DNA from: Gluconobacter sp. P1C6_b
GTDB taxonomy: Bacteria > Pseudomonadota > Alphaproteobacteria > Acetobacterales > Acetobacteraceae
Direction of reading: 5' to 3'
Length of the DNA stretch: 32,244 nt
NCBI RefSeq assembly: GCF_018811945.1
Contig: NZ_JACRVU010000029.1
Coordinates: forward strand, 1 to 32,244
Part shown: piece after piece, positions 7,397 to 16,900 of the stretch
Layout: each line of letters begins with the position of its first letter
Numbering within the stretch: position 1 is the stretch's first letter
Position numbers and translations under genes: made by a program
The notes under the pieces: generated by a model
Databases searched by the model: none
What the model was told of the DNA's origin: nothing
The model's input: the letters and a program-made list of their open reading frames with translations, nothing else

Positions 7397-10300
7397 TTAC
7401 AGTGTTGCCGTAACTCCGAAGCGGAAGGCCCGCCCAAGAACACCATTCTGGGCCCAGGACGAATTGTAAAGGTAGGAACCGTAGGTGCCGAAGTCATACG
7501 GGGCCTTGAAACCGGCCAGATTGTAGATGTTGACGTAGCCAGCCCACTGTTTGTTGAACTGGTAGTTCACAGTCATGTCGATGTCCCAGAAGTGGCGGAC
7601 ATTGCACTGGGCAGGATAGAAGCTGCTGACGTCCTGATAGAGCGCGTATTTGCAGTTTCCGGCCGTGCCTGGACCATCATTGTCTTCCGCCGTGCCGTGA
7701 TAGCCACTGGTGTAATAGACCGTGAACGTCGTCGAGAGCTTGTTCCACGTGAAGGTATTCTGCCAGTTGGCGCGCCAGCGCGGCGTACCCGACGCCGAGG
7801 TCGTGTTCCACGGGCCTTCGGTTCCGGCAAAGCGCTCCACGCCCACGCCCGGGATGGTCTGGTTGAAGCGGTGCACCCACGTCGCGTGGCCGTTGCTGTA
7901 CCAGTTGATCATCTTCAGCGGACCGGGCAGGCGATGGCTGATCGAAAGATTGAGATCTACGCCGTCAGTCATCATGCTGTCGGCATTGATGTAGGACGAC
8001 TCAATGATGCCGGCGCGGCGTGGTGCGTCAGGATGCAGCGGATCCGCAACGTCGGGAATCACCGTATCGCCGTCGATCGTGACGGTCTTGTTGGTGTTCA
8101 GCGCCTCGTAGGCCGATGCTACGGTCGCTGCCGGGATCGGGTTGGAGACGATGACGTTCTTTTCGCGGATGTACCAGTATTCCGCACTGAACGTCATCCA
8201 CGGGACGGGATGGAAGACCGGGCCGCCCGTGAAGGTATTATTTGTCATGGGCTTGAGGTTCGGATTGCCCACGCTTTCGTCACCCAGACTGTAGGCCTGT
8301 GCGTAGTCGTCCTTGGTTCCGTTGGCGTTGAGGTGCTGGTTGATCCAGGTCAGATTAGACGGACCATAAGACGTGTAGCCAATCGTGGTGCCGTTTGTTT
8401 CGTAGAAACTCGGGACCTGAAAGCCCTGCGACCATGTCCCACGGAGCATGAATTCCTTGGTGGGCTTGAAGGTGACGCCGATCTTCGGGGAGAAGTGGCT
8501 GAAACCTGTGGAATAGGAGTCGTAACGCCCCTGGAAATCAGCGTTCAGCATCTTCACGATCGGTGCATTCAGCTCGAAATATCCGGAATAGACATAACGA
8601 TGGCCGATCGCGCTGAACGGATTGATGCTTTCGTATTGGTTGTTGACGTCGCTGGTATCGACGGGGTTGGCATTCGGAGCGTTGAAACCTTCATAACGGA
8701 CGTTGGTGCCTACAGCCAGATTCAGCATTCCGCCTGGCAGGTGTACCAGCCCCTTGGTGACAGACGCCTGCCAGGAATATTCTTCCGTCTTGGAGTGGAC
8801 GATTTCCGTTGGAGCGATGGCGCGCTTTGCCGCGGTTGAATTTGCAGCCTGATCAACGAAATTATATGTTCCGTTTTCGATCGCATAATCAAGATCGGCA
8901 ATATTGATGTAGTTGTCATATCTGGTGGAAAGGTCGGTATTCATGCCGACAAAACTGGAATCGTAGTTCCAGTCCCCGCCCCAGTTTGAAGGCTCCCACC
9001 CGGTCAGATGCATGGAGCCGCGATAGTTCTGCGAGAACTGGGTTTCGGCCGTAGGGTCGATGAAGCGACCGTAAATCTGTGCGCTTTCGCCGAGCGACGC
9101 ATAGGGATTGTTGGGATTCAGCGAACCGTTCGGCAGGTAGGCAGGTGCAAGCACGCCTTCGCTCGTTCCAAGCTGGGACTGCGTGTTGGCGTAGAACGCG
9201 CTCGGAGTACCCGTATAGTAGGACAGGTTCTGCGAGTAGGTGAACATGCTCACCAGCTTTGCACGCGGGCCCAGCTTGACCGTGAGATGGGCGGTTGCTT
9301 CCACGCGGCGGTCATAAGGGGAGATGACGCCGTATTTCGAGACCTTGTCCTGTTGGCACATGGTGCTCACCGAACCCGTCGGCGTGCCGGCAACGTATCC
9401 GGAATGAGCTCCTGACAGTCCGTTGCATCCGGAGGTGGGATTCAGCAACTGATAGCCGCTGAGCGCTTTGCCGTTGCTGTCGACAGCCTGCGCCACAGCG
9501 CCTGTTGTCTGTGTGACGGCATTGGTAAATGTCCCGTCGGAGCCCAGCAGGTTGCCATCAGCGTTTCCACCGCCAATGCCCGTGAGATTGCTTGTATTGT
9601 ATGGATAGCCAAGCTGGCTGTTGGTGATCATGTCATCGGACTGGTATTCCGAGTTGACGTAGAAGTTGTAGCCATCCTTATCCAGGTCACCTACGCCGTA
9701 ATTCGCGTAGAGACGCTGATGCCCACCATAGCCCCCCTGGTTGAGGCCGCCTTCTGCGTTGCCTTCGAAGCCTTTGATCTGTTCGCGCGTAATCATGTTG
9801 ATAACGCCGGCAACAGCATCGGCACCATAAAGGGCCGAACCGCCGTCCTGCTGGACGTCAATGGTCTGCACCAGAGACGAGGGCATCCAGTTCGTGTCGA
9901 CGAAATTTCGCGCGCCGTCATCGCCTGCGGGATAGTAGGACAGGCGCATGCCGTCCATCATCACGAGCGTGGCAGACGTCTGGAGGCCACGCAGAGATGG
10001 TGCGGAAGCGCCACCCGCGAAAGCGCCATTGGCGGAAAACGCGTTCGTGAGGTTGCCCGAGCCGTTGGATGACAGCAGCTGAAGGGCATCCGTCACGGTT
10101 TTGATACCGCGCTGCTGAAGTTGTCTGGCGGTAATCTGCTCGATCGGCGAAGCGCTGCTCAGGTTCTTGTCGCGGAACAATGTACCCGTGACAACGACGC
10201 TCTCGGCATGCGTCGAATTGACGCCGGCATCGACAGCATTTTTCAAAGTCGCCTTGCGCGATGCCGTGGTAGCGGACGTCTTGCCCGTTGCGGAGCGGCT

Positions 10301-10456
10301 GGAAGCCTTGTTCTGTTTTGTACTGTCAACGCTGTCCTGCGCCGTATTGACAGTCTGGGCCTGTGCCGAGCCAACGGGGGCCACGACAGCAGCGCCGGTC
10401 AACGCAGAAAAGGCGAAAAGCATGATGTTCCGACGTGAGGTTGACCTGACTTTCAT
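7397..10456 (-). CDS. TonB-dependent outer-membrane receptor (about 1019 aa)
   Basis: An outer-membrane active transporter powered by TonB-ExbBD. It has a signal peptide (MKVRSTSRRNIMLFAFSALT, cleaved after AQA), a low-complexity Ser/Lys/Thr linker, a TonB-box-like ESVVVTG near residues 85-91, and a plug with ASPIEQITARQLQQRG and GGSALYGADAVAGVINMITR. The rest is a 22-strand-type barrel with many aromatic residues. The start is taken at the ATG at 10456 because it begins a proper signal peptide and has GAGG upstream. A GTG at 10501 would add 15 residues that break the signal. It is the first gene of the operon with two GH92 mannosidases, 6 bp or less from the next, so the cargo is most likely a mannose-containing oligosaccharide. 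No SusD partner is present. Confidence 0.93.
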   Translation of the reverse strand: MKVRSTSRRNIMLFAFSALTGAAVVAPVGSAQAQTVNTAQDSVDSTKQNKASSRSATGKTSATTASRKATLKNAVDAGVNSTHAESVVVTGTLFRDKNLSSASPIEQITARQLQQRGIKTVTDALQLLSSNGSGNLTNAFSANGAFAGGASAPSLRGLQTSATLVMMDGMRLSYYPAGDDGARNFVDTNWMPSSLVQTIDVQQDGGSALYGADAVAGVINMITREQIKGFEGNAEGGLNQGGYGGHQRLYANYGVGDLDKDGYNFYVNSEYQSDDMITNSQLGYPYNTSNLTGIGGGNADGNLLGSDGTFTNAVTQTTGAVAQAVDSNGKALSGYQLLNPTSGCNGLSGAHSGYVAGTPTGSVSTMCQQDKVSKYGVISPYDRRVEATAHLTVKLGPRAKLVSMFTYSQNLSYYTGTPSAFYANTQSQLGTSEGVLAPAYLPNGSLNPNNPYASLGESAQIYGRFIDPTAETQFSQNYRGSMHLTGWEPSNWGGDWNYDSSFVGMNTDLSTRYDNYINIADLDYAIENGTYNFVDQAANSTAAKRAIAPTEIVHSKTEEYSWQASVTKGLVHLPGGMLNLAVGTNVRYEGFNAPNANPVDTSDVNNQYESINPFSAIGHRYVYSGYFELNAPIVKMLNADFQGRYDSYSTGFSHFSPKIGVTFKPTKEFMLRGTWSQGFQVPSFYETNGTTIGYTSYGPSNLTWINQHLNANGTKDDYAQAYSLGDESVGNPNLKPMTNNTFTGGPVFHPVPWMTFSAEYWYIREKNVIVSNPIPAATVASAYEALNTNKTVTIDGDTVIPDVADPLHPDAPRRAGIIESSYINADSMMTDGVDLNLSISHRLPGPLKMINWYSNGHATWVHRFNQTIPGVGVERFAGTEGPWNTTSASGTPRWRANWQNTFTWNKLSTTFTVYYTSGYHGTAEDNDGPGTAGNCKYALYQDVSSFYPAQCNVRHFWDIDMTVNYQFNKQWAGYVNIYNLAGFKAPYDFGTYGSYLYNSSWAQNGVLGRAFRFGVTATL

Positions 10457-10629
10457 GGAAAAAAAATCCTCAAGCTGAGCAGGAAACTGGGGATTAGTCA
10501 CGGGAAAGCATCGTTCTGAAACAATAACGTATAATGTTTGATAGCTTGACTCGATTGTTACAAAAACTGTTTATTCTTACAAAAAATCATCGAAAATAAG
10601 ATTCATTGAGGGTGTTGCATAAAAGCACA

Positions 10630-10659
10630 TACGTTTCTCAAACGTAATGTTGTATACAA
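10630..10659. promoter_or_regulatory. Two adjacent dyads upstream of the receptor operon
   Basis: TACGTTT-CTC-AAACGTA (10630-10646) is a perfect 7-bp inverted repeat with a 3-bp spacer. It is followed 3 bp later by the perfect palindrome TTGTATACAA (10650-10659). The second resembles operators of GntR-type regulators. Both lie about 175-225 bp before the receptor start codon, so they are candidate control sites for mannoside utilisation. No regulator gene lies next to them. Confidence 0.45.
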
Positions 10660-10824
10660 TATGTACTCGATGGTGTTGGAAGGCGGATGCGTCTCAGCCC
10701 CTTCTCCTCTGGTCAGGGAGAAGGGCGAACAATCATCGATTTGTATCGTAATGGGTGCCCCCTGGCGCAGCAGGGGAAGGCTGGCAGTGCCTGATACCGA
10801 GGCCCGTTTGTGTGGTCTCAGTAC

Positions 10825-10856
10825 GCGGGCATCCCTTGGTCAGCAGGGTGCCCGCA
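10825..10856 (-). terminator. Hairpin after the cyclic glucan synthase gene
   Basis: GCGGGCATCCC and GGGTGCCCGC form a 10-bp stem with one bulged base and a 10-base loop, about 60 bp past the stop codon of the minus-strand giant gene. No T-tract follows. A smaller TTTCCC/GGGAAA hairpin at 10869-10886 sits between it and the gene. Either could help end transcription. Confidence 0.35.
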
Positions 10857-10913
10857 GAGACGATGCTCTTTCCCGAAATGGGGAAAAGCGGTTCATGATG
10901 GTATGCGAGGTTC

Positions 10914-13900
10914 TCAACTCGCCAGATCGAGACCTTCCGGTTTTTTGATTACGACATTTACACGATGGGTCAGGCCATCATCTTCCATATCGATCGGCCG
11001 GGTTAATGCAACGAGCGCATCGTCAGCCCGAATAAAGAGATCCCCCTGGCAGACATGGTCGGGGTTTTCTATCCGGATGTGATATTCCGACCTTTTCCAG
11101 CGCAGGCGCACTTCATACGAGGGCCATCCCGCTGGAATGTGCGGGTTTATCAACAGCCTGTTTCCTTCAACCTGTACCCCCAGCAACGTCTCAACTCCGA
11201 TGCGCTGCATCCATCCTGCCGATCCCGTGTACCAGGACCATCCACCCCGCCCGACATGCGGGTTGGAAGAGTAAACATCTGCAACAACCGCATAGGGTTC
11301 GACCTTGTAACGGTCTGCCGCCTTCTGATCGCGGGAATGGTGAATCGGATTGAGCGTCGAGAACATCTCGTGCGCCGCATCGCCTTCTCCAAGCAGAGCT
11401 GTCGCCATGACCGTCCAGAGGGCCGCGTGGGTGTACTGGCCGCCATTTTCCCGAATGCCCGGCGGATAGCCCCGGATATAGCCCGGGTCCGGCTCCGAGG
11501 TATTGAAGGGAGGGGTCAGGACCATGATGATCTCCTGTTTCAGGTCAACAAGCTGTTCCTGAACGGCCTGCATGGCCTGCTGTGCACGCTGTGGAGAACC
11601 TGCCGCTGAAATCACGGCCCATGACTGGGCAATGGCATCGATGCGCCCCTCACTGTTGGCGTGACTGCCCAGAGGGCTTCCGTCATCGAAATAGGCCCGC
11701 AGATACCACGCCCCATCCCATGCGGCTTCCAGAGCGGTTTCAAGTTCCGTCATGACACGGGTCCATTTTTCGACGTGTTCAGTATCCTGTCGTGCGCGGG
11801 CAAGAGGAAGGAACGCTGACAATGCAGCATGCGTGAACCATCCAAGCCAGACGCTTTCCCCTTTTCCGGCTTCGCCAACACGGTTCATGCCGTCATTCCA
11901 GTCGCCGGTTCCCATCAGCGGAAGCCCATGTGCGCCTCTCCGCAGACTGTGGTCCAGCGCAAGAATGCAGTGCTTATAAAGAGAAGCCGTATCGTCCGTA
12001 ACTTCCGGCTGGAGAAAGCGCTCATGTTCCCCATCCGCCAGGACAGGCGCGCTGAGGAAGGGTATTTCCTCATCCAGCACCGCCGTATCCCCACTGCCAC
12101 GGACATACTGCGCGACGGTGTAGGCAAGCCACGCACAGTCATCCGAAATTCTCGTGCGAACGCCATTTCCTTTCTGGGGCAGCCACCAGTGTTGCACGTC
12201 TCCTTCCGGAAACTGCCGGGAGGCCGCCCGCAGCAGATGCTCCCGGACCAGCTGGGGAGCCGCCAGAACGAGAGACATGCCGTCCTGAAGCTGATCCCGG
12301 AATCCGTAGGCGCCACTGGCCTGATAAAATCCCGCCCGTGCCCAGATGCGGCTGGACAGCGACTGATACAGAAGCCAGCCATTCAGCATGATATCCATGG
12401 CGCGGTCCGGCGTCCGAACCTGCACGGTTTTTGTGACTGTCTCCCATCTGCGATGGACCGCTTCCAGAACGGCATCGAGATCTGCCGCTCTGTACTGCCG
12501 GACAAGCTGGCGGGCGTGTTCGGTATTCTGTCCCTGACCCAGCAGGAAAAGGATTTCGGTGCTTTCCCCGGCTTCAAGTGTGACGACAGTCTGCAATGCG
12601 GCACAGGGATCAACGCCGGCCCCGATAATGCCCTCAAGCGGGCCACCCCGGACAATGGCTCTGGGTGCGGAAAGGGCGCCGTTCGGACCAATGAACGTGT
12701 GCCGGTCATCCGTGCTGGACGTCTGCTGACCGGCCAGATCCGCAAAGGCGACCCGCTCTCCAAACGTCTCGCCCCATCTGTTCCTGACGAACAGCGCGCT
12801 GGATTCCGGGTCCTGCTCCGTGAAAACAAAGGGTGCCGTCGTGCTGCGGGACTGTCCAAGCACCCATTCGGTATAGGTCGTGACCCTCAGGGTCCGGGGG
12901 CGCGAGGATGTATTGGTCAGCTTCAGTCTGGAAATCCGGATGGGATCTTCAGGCGGCACATAGTGCAGCAGGGTCGAGACAATCTCATTGGCGTTGCGCT
13001 CGAACCGGCTGTAGCCGCGCCCGTGGTGGCAGACATACACTGCATTGTCGTCCGGGCACACGGCCGCCAGCGGGGACCAGAACTGCCGGCTTTCCTCATC
13101 ACACAGGTAAAACGCCTCTCCGGTCGGGTTGACGACCGGATCATTGGACCAGGGGGTCAGCTGGTTCTCCTTGCTGTTTTCGGACCAGGTATAGCCGCTG
13201 CCTTCCGCAGAGACCTGAAAACCGAAATGAGGACTGGAAACGACATTGACCCAAGGGGCAGGAGTGAGGCTTCTGCCACGGATGATGACGGCATATTCCT
13301 GCCCGTCTGACGTAAAGCCGCCATATCCGTTCGCCAGTTCCAGCACTGGCAGTTCAGGCGTTTCCTGCGCTCCATGATAGGGGCGGCAGGGACGCAGGGC
13401 GGCCTGAACGGCTTTCGAGCGCTGCTTCATTTCGAGCCGGGTGATCTGATGTTGCAGGTTCCCGCCCTTGCCCGTCAGAACGACGCAGGCCACCGAGAAC
13501 AGAAGCTCCCTGACCGTTTCGGGCATGAGCGTCCCACGCAGGAGCCGCACGGTTCCCGGCTGCCCCGAAGACCGGACCAGGGCTTCAAGCGCGTGCTGCA
13601 GATCCTGCGCATAAGACGCCGTATGGTCATTCAGAATAACGAGATCAAAAGCCAGCCCCTTGAAACTCAGATAGTCATGGGCGGTGAGGATGCTCCGCGC
13701 GAGGTCGAAATCCTCGCTTTCGGCAATGACCAGCAGCAGGATCGGTAGATCGCCGGAAATCCCCTGGCCCCACAGGTCCGCCTGTTTGCCCGCCCCGCGT
13801 TTGATCCGGGCAGCCGACGCGCGCAGGGCCGGTCCCGGAAACAGGAGATACCCCGCAAGCTGCTGGAACAGGTCCGCCTGAGCGGGCTGGATATCGAGAT

Positions 13901-16900
13901 GCCGCAGATGAACCTGAGCATGCGTCCAGGCCAGGGTCAGCGCACGATCGAGATCCGCGTCATTCTGATGGCGCACGATGCTCTGCATGAGGGCTTCGCG
14001 GGTTGAGGCCACAATCGTCCAGAATGAAACATGCCGGGTGGAACGTGCCGGAAGGATCAGCTTGCAGCGGGCGGAGAAAATTGGGTCCAGAACTGTCCCG
14101 GTTGATCCCGAAAGCGGCCCTGTTCCCGTAACGGCAATCGGTTCCCGCAGATCCCGCCCGCGCCCGATGAACCGCGAGCGATCGGTCTCAATCGAAAGCT
14201 CGCTGCCGCCCACCACCAGATGCGCGGCCCAGATCTCCGGATCGGACGGATTTCTTTTGCGCCGGGTGCCAATGATCGCCTTGCAGGCGGGAAGATATTC
14301 CGTCTGCACAAACATCTTGGCAAAGGCCGGATGACTGATGTCCATCCCCGGCGGGCACAGGGCGAGTTCCACATAGGAGGTGACATAAACTTCCACTGCG
14401 GCCGTGCCGGAATTCCGGACCGAGATGCGACGAAGCTCGGCGTCGTCCTCGGCCGAAACGAGGACTTCCAGCGTCGTCGTCAGCCTGTTGTCCTGCCGTG
14501 TATAGGTCGCACGGTCTTCGCGGAACTCGATATCGCAGCTTTCAGCTTCGACGCCGGAAGGCTGCAACCCCGCCGTCCAGACCTGACGGCTCCCGGCACG
14601 CTGGAGGTAGATATAGCTCCCCCAGTTATCGAGGGTGGAATCCCGCCGCCATCGCGTAACCGCCTGATCCCCCCATTTGCTGTACCCGGATCCGGCAGCC
14701 GTCAGCATCACGCTGTAGCGTCCGTTTGAAAGAAGATGCGTGACAGGCGTGTTCGTATCGGCCGTGCGAAGATGACGCCCTCCGGACTGCAACTGGATGG
14801 TCAGCGCAGCAGGCGCTGTCTCTTCTTCCTTCAGCGGTGTCGTAATGACGCCGCCTGTGGGCGCGCGCTCCTGAAGCAGCAGCTCCGTCGCCCCGATCAT
14901 GGGCTCCGCATGAAAACGGGAACGCATGAGCCCTTTCAGGACCGTATCCGCTATGGCCAGGATGGACATGCCCTGATGATGGGCCATGTAGGAATGAATG
15001 ACCGCAACGGTCTGGTTCGGCTGCAGACGCGCTTTCGTATAATCCAGCGCCTCGTAAAATCCATAGCTACCCTGTGCTCCGGCAGCCTGCAGGGCCTTGA
15101 AGTTCTCCGTGGCCAGATGCGCATCCACCATGGTGGCCAGCGCCGTGGCATAAGGCGCAATGACCAGGTTCTGTGCCAGCCCCCGTTTCATCCCGAGGCC
15201 CGGAACACCAAAATCGGAATACTGGTAATTATAATCCAGATCCCGGGCATTATAGGCGGATTCCGAAATCCCCCAGGGCACGCCGCAGAACTGCCCGTAT
15301 TCGATCTGCCGCCGCACAATCTGCCGGCTCGTCTCCTCCAGAAGACTGTCAAAGGGCGCCGCCATGATCAGGGAAGGCATGAGATACTCGAACATGGACC
15401 CCGACCACGAGACCAGAGCCTCTCCATGCGCCACGGTGGCCAGCGGCCGTCCCAGACGGAACCATTCCCAGGCCGGAATGTCGCCTTTCGCGATGGCAAA
15501 GAAGACGGCAAGCCGGGCTTCCGAAGCCAGCAGGTCGTAGCAGTTCTCATCCAGCGTGCCTTCATTGACGACATAGCCGATGGAAAGCAGCTTGCGGTCG
15601 GTGTTCCGGAGAAAGCCGAATTCCATCTCCAGCGCCATGTTTCTCGCGCTCTGTGCAATCCTGTGGAGCTCGTCATGGAGCAGGGGACTGCTTTCGAGAT
15701 CCTTGCGTTCACTCTGGATGCAGTCCTGTGCTGCATGCAGCCAGAAAAGAAGGTTCTCCGCACCCGTGGCAGAGACGTCCTGCCCTGCGCGCCCTGCCGT
15801 GGCCCGCCTGTGCAGGAGATGCGCAAGTTCTTCGGCTTGACCGACCAGCATCTGCACCCTGTAGGCAAGCGTGAGCTGGCTGGCATGGCCGTCCTTCATG
15901 TCCTGAAGAACGGTTTCTATGAGCTGCGCGAGCTCCGAGGAACGGAAGACATCGCTTCCTGAAGTCGCCTGTTCAAGTGCGAGGTTCAGGGCGTCACGTA
16001 CACCCTCCCGCCAGGTATCGGATTTCCGACCTTTCTGAATCCATTCCTCGCAGGCGCAGGCCAGCGTGATCAGATGACCGGCGAGATTGCCGCTATCGAC
16101 GGTGGACACATAAACGGGCGGCAGCGGGGAAAGATCGGCGGTGCTGTACCAGTTATAGAAATGCCCCCTGAACCGTGGAAGCTGCGCCATGGTCCCGAGC
16201 GTGGCGCTCAGACGCGATGTGGCGTCCGCGACGCCGATCCAGCCGAAATCGCAGGCCGCGACAACAGACAGAAGATAAAGCCCCATATTGGTCGGGGATG
16301 TCCGATGCGCCACGAGCGGGGCAGGGGTCTCCTGGAAATTGTCCGGCGGCAGCATGTGATCGGCGGCGGAGACGAACGTCTCGAAATACCGCCACGTGCG
16401 CCGGGCCTGCATCCGCATGAAAACGGTCTCGGCCTCGGTCGCCTCAAGCCTGCGGGCCGAAGCGCGGTACTGGCTGGCCTTCCACGCAATTGCCGGCGAC
16501 AGGCACCAGGCCAGCGCAAAGGGCAGAATGACGAGCCAGACCCAGGGAGCCGACACAACCATGACGATTGCCGCCAACAGGCCGATCAGGACGGCTCCGC
16601 TCATCTGGCGGAAATATCCCTGGATCTGCTCGCGGGGCGCTTCTGCCGCCTGAGCGGCCGTAACCCATTGCAGAAGATGCTTGCGGGTTACGAAAACACG
16701 GGCCAGCGTCCGGCTGATCGCATCGCCCGCAAGACAGGCCTGATCGGCCAGAAATGCGAAGCACAGGGCCGTGGTCAGGGCCGTGCGCTGAAGATCGACC
16801 GTCAGAAGGGAAAAATAGCTGCGAAACGTCTCTCCGCGTCTGCGCCTGATGATATCCACCAGAAGCGGCAGGGAAGCCGGAATGACGAGGGTCGAGACAA

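Larger units (their letters stand above)
10457..10913. other. Intergenic leader of the receptor-GH92 operon
   Basis: The 457-bp gap holds the promoter region of the minus-strand operon and the 3' flank of the glucan synthase gene. It is AT-rich from 10520 to 10670. TTACAAAAA occurs twice, at 10558 and 10577, 19 bp (about two helix turns) apart. A 9-bp-stem hairpin (CCCTTCTCC / GGAGAAGGG) lies at 10699-10725. No convincing gene was found, and no single -35/-10 pair can be chosen with confidence. Confidence 0.55.

Noticed and set aside
7364-8839. A 491-codon plus-strand frame over the receptor gene
   Set aside because: No family resemblance and no ribosome binding site; it shadows the receptor gene on the other strand.
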